Assembly: GCA_003514305.1 (NCBI GenBank)
Contig: DORE01000077.1
Span: 1,149 to 21,570 of the forward strand
DNA length: 20,422 nt
Reading direction: 5' to 3'
Origin: Gammaproteobacteria bacterium
Lineage (GTDB): Bacteria; Pseudomonadota; Gammaproteobacteria; Pseudomonadales; Pseudohongiellaceae
The notes below the pieces were generated by a model. That model was not told the DNA's origin, made no database searches, and saw nothing but the letters and a program-made list of their open reading frames with translations. The translations under genes and the position numbers were made by a program. Below are positions 7,816-16,188 of this stretch, one piece after another; position 1 is the first letter of the stretch; the number at the start of each line of letters is the position of its first letter.

Positions 7816-8208
7816 ATGGCGACGGCTGAGGGTGAACAACACCCACTGGGTATATACTATAAAATCTGGGGATTGCTATTCGTTCTGAGCGCCTTTTCGT
7901 ACGCAGTCGACTATTTCGAGGTGCAAGGCGCGATGCGCTGGGCGCTGGTTCTATTTTTCATGGTCATGAAGGCCGGATTCATTACTGCCTTCTTTATGCA
8001 TGTGGTCTGGGAAAGAATGGCTCTAGTCCTCACGATTCTGGGGCCGCCAGTCGTATTACTTTTACTAATTGGTTTGATGGCAGTTGAAGGCGCTTACATC
8101 GAGGAGACCCGCTTTAACTATCGAGGTCATGATCGCGACGCGGTCGCTTTGGGACCAGATGATCTGCATCATGACGAACCGCACCATGGTGATGAAAACG
8201 CGCACTAG
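7816..8208 (+). CDS. Cytochrome c oxidase subunit IV (caa3/CyoD-like small subunit)
   Basis: A 130-residue protein with three hydrophobic helices (about residues 15-32, 40-62, 67-90), the plan of prokaryotic small subunit IV. The helix KAGFITAFFMHVVWERM is characteristic of caa3-associated subunit IV proteins. It probably aids assembly or stability of the oxidase. The C-terminal tail is acidic and rich in His (DDLHHDEPHHGDENAH), a possible metal-binding tail. GAGGG six bases before the ATG is a good ribosome-binding site. Last gene of the operon; the 105 bp to the convergent aroE shows no clear terminator. Confidence 0.88.
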   Translation: MATAEGEQHPLGIYYKIWGLLFVLSAFSYAVDYFEVQGAMRWALVLFFMVMKAGFITAFFMHVVWERMALVLTILGPPVVLLLLIGLMAVEGAYIEETRFNYRGHDRDAVALGPDDLHHDEPHHGDENAH

Positions 8209-8313
8209 CACGTTTCGAATGTTGATAGGTTGATCAAGACTCCGGCCGCTCACTGCTGTTTTCAGAGACCACTTACCACGGCACCTAGATCCACTTCATA
8301 CTAGAACTGGCAT

Positions 8314-9132
8314 CTACAAGCCATTTCGTAACAAAGCAGCGACCCCCGCAGTCTCTGGACGAACACCATGCCACAAGGTAAAAGACTCGGCTGCCTGCTC
8401 GACCAACATGCCAAGTCCGTCGAGTACTTGCCGAGCGCCGGCTACCTTTGCCCACTGCATAAAAGGCGTGTCATGGGTCGCATACATCATGTCATAGGCC
8501 ACGAAACTTTCCGCGAAAATAGCAGAATCAAGCTGTAAGCCCGCGTTCTGCAAGCCTGTACTGGTGCCATTAATCACCAGATCATAACGAGGGCCTCCTC
8601 GCGAGTTTATCGCCCTAACGTGCATCAAACCATACTCAGCCAGATCATCACGAAGAGCCTCAGCTCGGGACTGAGTTCGATTCATGACGGTAATGCTCGC
8701 TGGTGAGCGATCGATCAATTCGGCCAACACGCCCCGAGCAGCGCCGCCTGCTCCGAGCATTAGCACGTGCTGACCGTCCAACGGCAGATGATAATTTCGC
8801 GTTAAATCTCTTACCAGTCCAACACCATCGGTATTGTCTGCCCAGATACTGCCATCCGGTTTTCGACCCAGAGTATTGGCCGCCCGAGCCATGCTGGCAC
8901 GCAAACTAAGGTGATCGGCTAACGCAAAGGCTGCTTCTTTGTGGGGAACAGTGACATTAAGCCCGCCACCACCTCGATCAAAGAAATCAGCAATCGCAGC
9001 AGCGAAGTCTTCAGAGGCTATTTGCAATTTGTCGTAACGTACGTCAGCACCGGTTTGCTCAGCAAACAGCGAATGAATCTCAGGTGACTTACTGTGTGAA
9101 ATGGGATCTCCCATCACCGCATACTGAGTCAC
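8314..9132 (-). CDS. aroE: Shikimate 5-dehydrogenase
   Basis: Reduces 3-dehydroshikimate to shikimate with NADPH in aromatic amino acid synthesis, in the cytosol. The substrate site is seen in SHSKSP (residues 12-17), NVTVPHK with catalytic K65, and NTD with D102. The cofactor site is LGAGGAARGV, and NRT after the second strand favours NADPH. I placed the start at GTG 9132. It gives MTQYAVMGDPISHSKSP, puts K65 and D102 at the E. coli numbers, gives 272 residues as in E. coli, and has AGGTGG eight bases upstream. The frame stays open to 9423, but that extension overlaps hemF and does not look like AroE. It lies 31 bp after hemF and probably shares its transcript. Confidence 0.96.
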   Translation of the reverse strand: MTQYAVMGDPISHSKSPEIHSLFAEQTGADVRYDKLQIASEDFAAAIADFFDRGGGGLNVTVPHKEAAFALADHLSLRASMARAANTLGRKPDGSIWADNTDGVGLVRDLTRNYHLPLDGQHVLMLGAGGAARGVLAELIDRSPASITVMNRTQSRAEALRDDLAEYGLMHVRAINSRGGPRYDLVINGTSTGLQNAGLQLDSAIFAESFVAYDMMYATHDTPFMQWAKVAGARQVLDGLGMLVEQAAESFTLWHGVRPETAGVAALLRNGL

Positions 9133-9163
9133 GGGATCTTCCACCTGCGGATAAACGAACGCA

Positions 9164-10075
9164 TTACGCCCACTCGCGCTTAGTGAGAAAATCTGAGGAG
9201 AGCTTGTCTTCAGCAGAACCGGGCTCCGGCTTCCAGTCATAAACCCACTGAACAACCGGCGGCAAAGACATGAGAATCGATTCAATTCTCCCCACGCCAG
9301 ACTGAAGGCCAAACACGGTACCACGGTCATAAACCAGGTTGAATTCCGCATAACGCCCACGACGATACTCCTGAAACGATCTCTCACGGGCTCCATAAAT
9401 ACTATCTTTGCGTTTTTCAACAATTGGGCGATATGCCTTCATGTAGCTATTGGCCATGGATTGCACAAAGGCAAAGGACTCCTCGAAAGGTAGGTGATTA
9501 AAATCATCAAAGAAAAGACCTCCGACACCTCTGGGCTCATTCCTATGCTTCAGAAAAAAATACTCGTCACACCAATCTCTGAATTCTTCATAATATCCTT
9601 TCCCAAAGCCCTTACATGCCTGCTTAGCGATTTGGTGCCAGTGCCTACAGTCTTCTTCGTTGCCGTAGTAAGGCGTCAAATCATAGCCTCCTCCAAACCA
9701 CCAAACAGAATCGGCGCCTTCCTTCTCAGCAACAAATAGTCGAAAATTGGCATGTGAAGTAGGCACATAAGGATTCATCGGATGAACGACCAAAGAGATG
9801 CCCATAGCTTGAAAAGCTCGCCCCGCCAATTCAGGCCGATGAGCTGTCGCGGAAGCCGGCATCGATTCACCATATACGTGTGAGAAATTAACGCCGGCTT
9901 TTTCAAAAACGGCGCCATCGCTGATCACGCGAGTAATGCCAGAGCCTCCGGCTTCTCGGTCCCATTGATCAGTCTGAAATTTAGCTGATCCATCCAAAAC
10001 CTCAAGGCCCGTACAAATATCGGATTGCAGCTTGAGCAAGAACTCTTCAACTGCGGCAATATCTTCGCGTTTCAC
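9164..10075 (-). CDS. hemF: Oxygen-dependent coproporphyrinogen III oxidase
   Basis: Converts coproporphyrinogen III to protoporphyrinogen IX using O2, in heme synthesis. The 303 residues match the family length. Typical blocks are AGVNFSHVYGESMP, HPMNPYVPTSHANFR, WWFGGGYDLTPYY, the RGVGGLFFDDFNH region, and RRGRYAEFNLVYDRGTVFGL near the end. The start is GTG, with GGAG eight bases upstream, giving MKREDIAAVEEFLLKLQ. It is the first gene of a hemF-aroE pair, the same order I recall in Pseudomonas. The preceding 346-bp region separates it from divergent def. The O2 requirement fits an organism that lives aerobically. Confidence 0.97.
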   Translation of the reverse strand: MKREDIAAVEEFLLKLQSDICTGLEVLDGSAKFQTDQWDREAGGSGITRVISDGAVFEKAGVNFSHVYGESMPASATAHRPELAGRAFQAMGISLVVHPMNPYVPTSHANFRLFVAEKEGADSVWWFGGGYDLTPYYGNEEDCRHWHQIAKQACKGFGKGYYEEFRDWCDEYFFLKHRNEPRGVGGLFFDDFNHLPFEESFAFVQSMANSYMKAYRPIVEKRKDSIYGARERSFQEYRRGRYAEFNLVYDRGTVFGLQSGVGRIESILMSLPPVVQWVYDWKPEPGSAEDKLSSDFLTKREWA

Positions 10076-10252
10076 TTTTCTCTCTCCGCGTTTTCCTGTG
10101 CTTAGCTTTCTCTATTATCACTGCTTTGTCTACCACAACTAAATGCCTGGGCGCTCCCTAACCAAAACCGTTTATTTATCTGACGAGCGGCATCCGCTTT
10201 CCAAGCGCATAACCACAAAACTCGTCACACTGGCCTTTGTATGAGGGCTTAA

Positions 10253-10286
10253 TCACTGTAAAGAAAAGACTTAATTAGCACAGTGA
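10253..10286. repeat. 7-bp inverted repeat (TCACTGT / ACAGTGA)
   Basis: TCACTGT (10253-10259) and ACAGTGA (10280-10286) are exact reverse complements with a 20-bp AT-rich spacer. It lies in the hemF-def divergent region, directly next to the direct repeat that follows. Possible operator; unproven. Confidence 0.3.
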
Positions 10287-10326
10287 CAAACTCTCATTGC
10301 GTTTCAGATCTGTAGGCAAACTCTCA
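10287..10326. repeat. 10-bp direct repeat CAAACTCTCA x2, 30 bp apart
   Basis: CAAACTCTCA occurs at 10287-10296 and again at 10317-10326, starts 30 bp apart, which is close to three helical turns. The second copy sits ten bases upstream of the TATAAT box of the def promoter candidate, where an activator could replace a weak -35 element. A 10-base repeat inside 346 bp is less likely by chance than the other repeats here. Confidence 0.4.
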
Positions 10327-10336
10327 AGCATCACGC

Positions 10337-10342
10337 TATAAT
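10337..10342 (+). promoter_or_regulatory. Putative -10 element (TATAAT) for def-fmt-rsmB
   Basis: A perfect TATAAT faces def and lies 80 bp before its ATG. The -35 position at 17 bp (10314-10319, AGGCAA) matches consensus poorly, so the promoter may need an activator. Confidence 0.4.
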
Positions 10343-10421
10343 CACCATCGAAGTCGGTAAGTGGCCGTCTCACGCTGCCTAGATACCGATAATTCCGACA
10401 GACCCAGCTGCGATACAAATC

Positions 10422-10928
10422 ATGGCGCTACTACCCATATTAGAGTTCCCCGATCCTAGGCTTCGCAAAGTAGCGAGCACCGTTACTGATTTCAATGAAA
10501 AGCTAGAAGTATTGATCCATGACATGTTTGAGACTATGTACGATGCTCGAGGTATTGGACTTGCGGCAACGCAAGTCGATGTCCACAGGCGATTGCTTGT
10601 TATAGATATCTCAGAAAATAAAGATAGTCCGCTAACATTCATAAATCCAGAATTTGAAGTCATTGAAGGTGAGCTTTCGGAGTATGATGAAGGCTGTCTG
10701 TCTGTGCCGGGGTTTTATGAAACGGTCTCTAGGCCCCGCGTGATCAAAGTTCGCGCTCAAGATCAGTCTGGAAAACCATTCGAAATGACAGCTGACGGCA
10801 TTTTAGCCGTGTGTATACAGCATGAGATTGACCACTTGGAGGGCAAGCTGTTCGTCGATTATCTCAGTTCTTTGAAACGCCAGCGCATTCGCAATAAGCT
10901 GGAGAAAGAACACAAGAAGTCCGCCTGA
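10422..10928 (+). CDS. def: Peptide deformylase
   Basis: Removes the N-formyl group from new proteins in the cytosol. All three metal-site motifs are present: GIGLAATQ (44-51), EGCLS (90-94, with ligand C92) and HEIDH (134-138, ligands H134 and H138, catalytic E135). The 168 residues match the family. ATG start gives MALLPILEFPDPRLRKVA, as expected; no good ribosome-binding site precedes it. One base separates its stop from fmt, so the two are translationally linked. Deformylase and formyltransferase act on the same formyl group, and this pairing is standard. Confidence 0.98.
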   Translation: MALLPILEFPDPRLRKVASTVTDFNEKLEVLIHDMFETMYDARGIGLAATQVDVHRRLLVIDISENKDSPLTFINPEFEVIEGELSEYDEGCLSVPGFYETVSRPRVIKVRAQDQSGKPFEMTADGILAVCIQHEIDHLEGKLFVDYLSSLKRQRIRNKLEKEHKKSA

Positions 10929-10929
10929 G

Positions 10930-11886
10930 TTGAAGTCCTCACTGAGACTTTGCTTTGCAGGAACACCTGATTTCTCGGCGGCACATCTATCAGCACTAGT
11001 CTCTGCCGGGTATAACATAGACGCCGTTTATACTCAGCCAGACCGTCCGTCCGGCAGGGGCAAGAAGCTACAACCAAGCCCAGTGAAAAAAGTCGCCCTA
11101 GCGGCTGGCCTCGAAGTAAAGCAGCCTATCAGTCTAAAAGATATCGACACGCAACAGGAGCTGGCATCCATAGCACCCGATCTAATGGTAGTAGTGGCCT
11201 ATGGGCTTATCCTGCCGCAGGTTGTTCTTGACACGCCCAAATTGGGGTGCATCAACGTACACGCATCGCTACTACCACGCTGGCGGGGCGCAGCACCCGT
11301 GGAACGCGCACTGCTTGCAGGAGACCCCATTTCTGGAGTCACCATCATGAAAATGGATGCGGGGCTTGATACCGGTGACATGCTATATAAAAAACAAGTC
11401 ATCATATCTCCAGAGGATAACCGAATGAGCTTAACTGAAAAGCTTTGCGACGCAGGCAAGATGGCGCTTTTGCACACCCTTTCAAATTACTCCGAACTGA
11501 ATAATAAGGCTCAGACACAGGACGATAGCCTAAGCACCTATGCGGAAAAGCTAGAAAAATCTGAGTCCCTGTTGAAGTGGCAGGAACCTGCCGAAAAGCT
11601 GCATCGCATTATTCGAGCAGGGCTTGGCAGAGCCCCGGCTTTTAGTTTTATAAACGGTATGCGAATACAGTTGCTCGAAGCGTCAATTGAACAAACAGAA
11701 TTTAGTGAGGCTCCTGGCGCTATAATCGAAATCAGTAAACGAGGGCTGCTTATTGCCTGCGGGGAGTCCTGTCTATTAGTAACCCGAATCGCGCTTCCAG
11801 GCAAAAAACCTTGGACAATCACAGATCTGCTTAACTCGAGAACGGCACCGCTTAAAGCTGGCTTTATACTGAGCCAAAACTACTGA
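10930..11886 (+). CDS. fmt: Methionyl-tRNA formyltransferase
   Basis: Transfers a formyl group from 10-formyl-tetrahydrofolate to Met-tRNA(fMet) for translation initiation. The N-terminal motif FAGTPDF is followed by the catalytic block INVHASLLPRWRGAAP with N109 and H111. D147 in MDAGLDTGD is the third catalytic residue. Together these match the known N106, H108, D144 of E. coli with an offset of three. The C-terminal tRNA-binding domain follows, for 318 residues. The start is TTG, one base after the def stop. It gives MKSSLRLCFAGTPDF, the same N-terminal length as I recall for E. coli, and no other start fits. A weak ribosome-binding site suggests coupling to def. rsmB follows after two bases. 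Confidence 0.97.
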   Translation: MKSSLRLCFAGTPDFSAAHLSALVSAGYNIDAVYTQPDRPSGRGKKLQPSPVKKVALAAGLEVKQPISLKDIDTQQELASIAPDLMVVVAYGLILPQVVLDTPKLGCINVHASLLPRWRGAAPVERALLAGDPISGVTIMKMDAGLDTGDMLYKKQVIISPEDNRMSLTEKLCDAGKMALLHTLSNYSELNNKAQTQDDSLSTYAEKLEKSESLLKWQEPAEKLHRIIRAGLGRAPAFSFINGMRIQLLEASIEQTEFSEAPGAIIEISKRGLLIACGESCLLVTRIALPGKKPWTITDLLNSRTAPLKAGFILSQNY

Positions 11887-11888
11887 CA

Positions 11889-13187
11889 ATGGCTATCCGT
11901 ACTCGAGCAGCAGCGGCGCTAATCTTGCAAAAACTTCTTTTAGGAAAGGGGTCTCTAGGCGCATCCCTTGATCTGCATCGAGAGCAAAACGATTACCAGC
12001 TTCTTCAGGAAATGTGTTTTGGATGCTGTCGATGGTTTCACCAACTTGACTTCCTTTTACTGCAACTCCGCAGCAAGCCCTTCAAGAGAAAAGACCAGGA
12101 CTTGCGAAGCTTGCTCATACTTGGCCTTTACCAATTAAAATTCATGCGTATCCCTGATCATGCCGCGATTAATGAAACGGTCGACGCATCTGACGATTTG
12201 AACAAGCGCTGGGCGAGAGGATTAACCAACGCTGTGCTACGCAGTTACCAACGCCAGAGAAAGGAATTGGAGGAAGGCCTGCAGCGAGCTGACCTTCCTA
12301 AGCGAGAGTCTCACCCTGAATGGCTGGTCTCTATCCTGGCACAAAGTTGGCCGAAGCAGTTCGAAGATATTCTTACTGCTAACAACTGCAGGCCACCTTT
12401 CACGCTTAGAGTCAACCTGTCAATGCAAAGCCGGCAACAGTTTCTCGACACAATTGACCAGGCTGATATAAAGGCCCGTGCGGGTAAGCTTGCCGCTTCA
12501 GCGGTTTATATCGATCAGCCACTACCTGTTAGCAAGATCCCCGGGTTTTTTGAAGGGGCGGCGAGCGTACAAGACGAAGCGTCGCAGCTGGTGCCAGAGC
12601 TTCTTCAGCTAACCCCCGGCTTAAAGGTTTTAGATGCCTGTGCCGCCCCCGGTGGAAAAACCTGCCACATTCTAGAAAGTGAAGGCTCACTAACTACGTG
12701 TATAGCGCTTGATAGGTCTCCGACCAGGCTGATCAAAATAGAAGAAAATCTAGAAAGACTCCAGCTTGAAGCCTGCCTGCTCTGCGCCGACGGAAACGAC
12801 AGGGACTCATGGTGGAGCGGCGAAGCTTTCGACCGCATCTTGCTCGACGCCCCCTGCAGTGCAAGTGGCGTCATCAGGCGGCATCCAGATATCAAACTAT
12901 TGCTCACGCCTGCACAATTGGAAAGACTAATTCTCGAGCAAGAGCGCCTGCTCGAGACCCTTTGGACCTGCTTAAAACCAGGTGGTCTGCTGTTATATAC
13001 CACTTGCTCGATCGTCCCACAGGAAAATCAGGCACAAATAAACAGGTTTTTAGGCCAACACAATGATGCTAAATATGAAAGCATCACGGCCGATTGGGGA
13101 GTAGAATGCGAGTCAGGAAGGCAGCTTCTCCCCAGTGCAGATAGCGGCACGGACGGGTTCTTCTTTTCCTTATTAAGAAAACTCTGA
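11889..13187 (+). CDS. rsmB: 16S rRNA (cytosine(967)-C(5))-methyltransferase
   Basis: Methylates C967 of 16S rRNA using S-adenosylmethionine. The N-terminal NusB-like RNA-binding domain covers about residues 1-140 (LLILGLYQLKFMRIPDHAAINE region). The C-terminal Rossmann methyltransferase domain has the SAM motif LDACAAPGGKT (about 248-258). It also has the two m5C cysteines, C323 in DAPCSASG and C373 in YTTCSI. The 432 residues fit. ATG lies two bases after the fmt stop without a clear ribosome-binding site, so it is the third gene of def-fmt-rsmB. sun and rrmB are older names. Confidence 0.96.
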   Translation: MAIRTRAAAALILQKLLLGKGSLGASLDLHREQNDYQLLQEMCFGCCRWFHQLDFLLLQLRSKPFKRKDQDLRSLLILGLYQLKFMRIPDHAAINETVDASDDLNKRWARGLTNAVLRSYQRQRKELEEGLQRADLPKRESHPEWLVSILAQSWPKQFEDILTANNCRPPFTLRVNLSMQSRQQFLDTIDQADIKARAGKLAASAVYIDQPLPVSKIPGFFEGAASVQDEASQLVPELLQLTPGLKVLDACAAPGGKTCHILESEGSLTTCIALDRSPTRLIKIEENLERLQLEACLLCADGNDRDSWWSGEAFDRILLDAPCSASGVIRRHPDIKLLLTPAQLERLILEQERLLETLWTCLKPGGLLLYTTCSIVPQENQAQINRFLGQHNDAKYESITADWGVECESGRQLLPSADSGTDGFFFSLLRKL

Positions 13188-13264
13188 GTCTAAGACAATT
13201 AAATCTAGATCAGGTACCGAGGCCATACCAGGGCCAGTAGCACAACCTCAAAAACGCGCGACTC

Positions 13265-14638
13265 ATGAAAATTATCATCGTTGGTGCCAATCAGGTGGGC
13301 AGTGCCCTTGCTGAAACCTTGTCTAATGAAAAAAACGATATCACTATCGTGGATCAAAACAGCGAACGTTTGCAGGAGCTGAACGACCATATCGACGCCA
13401 GGGTGATAGTAGGGCCACCTTCTCATCCGGCCACGTTGCTAAAAGCCGGTGCTGATGACGCGGAGATGCTGATTGCTGTAACTGACAGCGATGAAATCAA
13501 CATGGTGGCTTGCCGGGTAGCCCACACCATCTTCAAGGTTCACCGCCGGATTTGCCGCATACGGTCATCTTCTTACACCGAGAATGACAAACTTTTCTGC
13601 ACAGATGGCATGGCTGCTGACGAAATCATCAGCCCGGAAGAAATCGTGTCAGGCTATATAAGTCGCCTTATTGATCTACCTGGATCGCTTCAAGTTCTAG
13701 ACTTTGCTGATGGCAGGGTCCAGCTGGTCGCGGTTAAGGCCTTTTATGGCGGGCCGCTGGTAGGACAAGAAATCAGAATGATTCGTCAGCATATGCCAGC
13801 CATTGATGCGCGTGTAGCGGCAATCTTTAGGAAAGACCGCCCGATAACGCCCGAAGGGTCCACCGTTATAGAAGCCGATGATGAAGTGTTTTTCGTCGCG
13901 GCGCAGGAAAACATTCGTGCCTGCATGAGCGAGTTGCGCCGCCTAGATCGCCCGTACAAGCGCATCATGATTTCAGGCGGCGGCAAAATAGGGCATCGCT
14001 TGAGTAGCATATTGGAGCAGCGTTACCAAGTAAAAGTCATTGAGAGAAATGCAGATCGTTGTTCCTATCTCTCGCAGAAGCTGCATGAGAGCATAGTGCT
14101 CAACGGAGAGGGGTCTGACAAGGATCTGCTTACCGAGGAAAACATCGAAGATACCGATGTGTTTCTGGCCCTAACCAATGATGACGAAGCCAACATTATG
14201 AGCTCTTTATTGGCCAAGCGGCTCGGCGCTAGAAAGGTCATGACCATCATCAATAACCCCGCTTATGTTGATTTGGTGCAGGGCGGCGAAATTGACATCG
14301 CCATCTCGCCACAACTAGCCACTATCGGCAGTCTGCTCGCTCACGTGAGGCGCGGAGATGTCGTCGCCGTTCACTCGCTTCGGCGCGGGGCCGCAGAAGC
14401 AATGGAAGCAGTCGCGCACGGAGACCGAACCAACTCGAAAGTTGTCGGCCAGCAGATAGAGGACATTGAGCTGCCCGAGGGCACAACAATTGGTGCCATT
14501 GTTCGAAACGACGAAGTGCTGATTGCGCATGATAATACGGTGATTGAATCAGACGATCATGTGATTCTTTTCCTGGTTGACCGTAGAAAAATTCCCGAAG
14601 TAGAACGATTGTTCCAAGTCGGCTTCAGCTTCTTCTAA
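13265..14638 (+). CDS. trkA: Trk potassium uptake system, peripheral nucleotide-binding subunit TrkA
   Basis: The cytosolic gating subunit of the Trk K+ channel. The 457 residues form two tandem RCK units, each a Rossmann domain and a C-terminal regulatory domain. The first unit begins MKIIIVGANQVGSALAETL with the ribose-binding Asp in ITIVDQN. The second has SGGGKIGHRL with Glu in VKVIERN. The first glycine-rich loop has Asn9 where TrkA usually has Gly (GAGQVG), while the second loop is intact. ATG start, 77 bp after rsmB, with a poor ribosome-binding site; it may share the def-fmt-rsmB transcript or have its own promoter. It is followed 15 bp later by trkH, its membrane partner. Confidence 0.96.
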   Translation: MKIIIVGANQVGSALAETLSNEKNDITIVDQNSERLQELNDHIDARVIVGPPSHPATLLKAGADDAEMLIAVTDSDEINMVACRVAHTIFKVHRRICRIRSSSYTENDKLFCTDGMAADEIISPEEIVSGYISRLIDLPGSLQVLDFADGRVQLVAVKAFYGGPLVGQEIRMIRQHMPAIDARVAAIFRKDRPITPEGSTVIEADDEVFFVAAQENIRACMSELRRLDRPYKRIMISGGGKIGHRLSSILEQRYQVKVIERNADRCSYLSQKLHESIVLNGEGSDKDLLTEENIEDTDVFLALTNDDEANIMSSLLAKRLGARKVMTIINNPAYVDLVQGGEIDIAISPQLATIGSLLAHVRRGDVVAVHSLRRGAAEAMEAVAHGDRTNSKVVGQQIEDIELPEGTTIGAIVRNDEVLIAHDNTVIESDDHVILFLVDRRKIPEVERLFQVGFSFF

Positions 14639-14653
14639 TCCAGACAATATTCC

Positions 14654-16108
14654 ATGCACGCCACCATAATAGTAAAAATTCTTGGCATCCTATTGATGAT
14701 TTTCAGCCTGCTAGGCAATGTGCCTCCACTTTTGATTTCATTGCTGTACGATGATGGGGCGAGCAGCGCTTTTCTGACTGCTACGTTGATCCTGTTCGTC
14801 ATGGGACTTGCGCTTTGGCTCGCTTCTGCGGGCAAACAAAAAGAGCTCAGCAATCGAGATGGTTTTCTCGTGGTTACATTATTCTGGGCAGTGCTAGGGA
14901 CCGCAGGTTGTCTGCCATTCATTTTCTCGCCAAGCATTGAGCTAAGTGTTACCGACGCGGTGTTTGAGTCCATATCCGGACTCACCACAACTGGCGCGAC
15001 CGTCATTTCCGGACTCGACGAACTGCCGAAATCAATTCTGTTTTATAGACAGTTACTGCAATGGCTTGGGGGTATGGGGATCATCGTGTTAGCTGTTGCG
15101 CTACTGCCAATGTTGGGTATTGGTGGCATGCAGCTGTACCGGGCAGAAAGCCCGGGCCCTGTGAAAGACACAAAACTGGTGCCGCGGTTGGCTGAAACGG
15201 CCAAGTCGCTGTGGCTTCTCTACTTGTCACTGACGTTTATTTGTATGCTTGCCTACTGGGTCGCCGGTATGAGCTTATTCGATGCGGTTTCTCACAGTTT
15301 TAGTACCATTGCTATTGGAGGGTTTTCCACTCACGACGCCAGCATAGCTTATTTCGATAGCCCGCTAATCGAATCTATTGCCGTGTTGTTCATGATCATT
15401 GCGGGGATCAATTTTGCGTTGCATTTCTTTGCGCTACAGAAAAGACAGCTGAAGCACTATTTGCAAGACCCAGAGTTTCAATTTTATACCTTCATACTAA
15501 GCAGTGTTTCGCTGATCACTGTTACGGTACTCGCCGCGAACGGTACATACGACTCGCTACTCGAAGCGTTGCGGCGAGGGGTGTTTCAGGTGGTTTCCTT
15601 CGCCACCACCACCGGTTATGCCACCGCAGAATTTAATTCCTGGCCTCTGTTCTTACCATACGTCCTCCTGTATGCAGCAATCATAGGTGCATGCGCTGGC
15701 TCAACCGGTGGCGGCATGAAGGTAATTAGGATTCTGTTAATTTTCAAACAGGGTTTTCGGGAAGTACAGCGGCTCATTCATCCCAGGGCCATCATTCCCA
15801 TCAAGCTGGGCAAAAAAGTCATGCAGGATCGTATCGTTGAGTCGGTGTGGGGTTTTTTTGCGGTATATGTCATGGCATTCATGGCGATGCTGTTGGCACT
15901 GCTTGCCACGGGCCTGGACATCATCACTGCATTCAGCGCAGTTGGAGCCTGCATCAATAATCTGGGGCCAGGCCTATCTGATGTCGCCGAAAACTATGGT
16001 GCGCTGCCTGGCGCAGCCAAATGGATTCTCTGCCTCGCAATGTTGCTGGGCAGGCTCGAAGTTTTCACCTTGCTGGTGTTGTTTACGCCGATGTTCTGGA
16101 AAAGATAG
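14654..16108 (+). CDS. trkH: Trk potassium uptake system, membrane subunit TrkH
   Basis: The K+-conducting membrane subunit that works with TrkA. The 484 residues contain four pore repeats, each with a filter Gly: SGLTTTGATV, STIAIGGFST, SFATTTGYAT and ACINNLGPG. Intramembrane-loop residues are seen near CAGSTGGGMK. RIVESVWGFF and the end LLGRLEVFTLLVLFTP are typical of TrkH. ATG start 15 bp after trkA without a clear Shine-Dalgarno, consistent with coupling. trkA and trkH side by side differs from E. coli and Pseudomonas, where as I recall trkH is elsewhere. The 80-bp gap to the convergent lpxL-like gene has only a weak hairpin (GTGCTC/GGGCAC near 16113-16133) and no T-run. Confidence 0.96.
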   Translation: MHATIIVKILGILLMIFSLLGNVPPLLISLLYDDGASSAFLTATLILFVMGLALWLASAGKQKELSNRDGFLVVTLFWAVLGTAGCLPFIFSPSIELSVTDAVFESISGLTTTGATVISGLDELPKSILFYRQLLQWLGGMGIIVLAVALLPMLGIGGMQLYRAESPGPVKDTKLVPRLAETAKSLWLLYLSLTFICMLAYWVAGMSLFDAVSHSFSTIAIGGFSTHDASIAYFDSPLIESIAVLFMIIAGINFALHFFALQKRQLKHYLQDPEFQFYTFILSSVSLITVTVLAANGTYDSLLEALRRGVFQVVSFATTTGYATAEFNSWPLFLPYVLLYAAIIGACAGSTGGGMKVIRILLIFKQGFREVQRLIHPRAIIPIKLGKKVMQDRIVESVWGFFAVYVMAFMAMLLALLATGLDIITAFSAVGACINNLGPGLSDVAENYGALPGAAKWILCLAMLLGRLEVFTLLVLFTPMFWKR

Positions 16109-16188
16109 GCAGGTGCTCGGACCCAAGGGGCACTCACCAAGCATTACCATAAAATGAAAGAGACAGCGTTCAGATAGTGGCTTTCCGA

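Larger units (their letters stand above)
10076..10421. other. 346-bp divergent non-coding region between hemF and def
   Basis: No coding frame of interest is seen. It should hold the promoters of hemF-aroE (minus) and def-fmt-rsmB (plus). It contains a perfect TATAAT (10337-10342) facing def, a 7-bp inverted repeat (10253-10286) and a 10-bp direct repeat (10287-10326), listed separately. As I recall, Pseudomonas has lysM-domain, dprA and tsaC genes between def and hemF; none is present here. Confidence 0.6.

Noticed and set aside
9133..9423. 97-codon upstream extension of the aroE frame
   Set aside because: It overlaps the 3' end of hemF, does not resemble AroE, and the GTG at 9132 gives the exact family length with a good ribosome-binding site.
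10803..11077. Antisense frames across the def-fmt junction
   Set aside because: Both def and fmt have intact catalytic motifs here; the antisense frames have no recognisable features.
14635..15006. 123-codon antisense frame across the start of trkH
   Set aside because: Sequence is the complement of conserved trkH codons with no recognised family; a shadow frame.
16113..16133. Possible terminator hairpin between trkH and the lpxL-like gene
   Set aside because: Only six pairs with one G-U, a nine-base loop and no T-run on either side; too weak to call.
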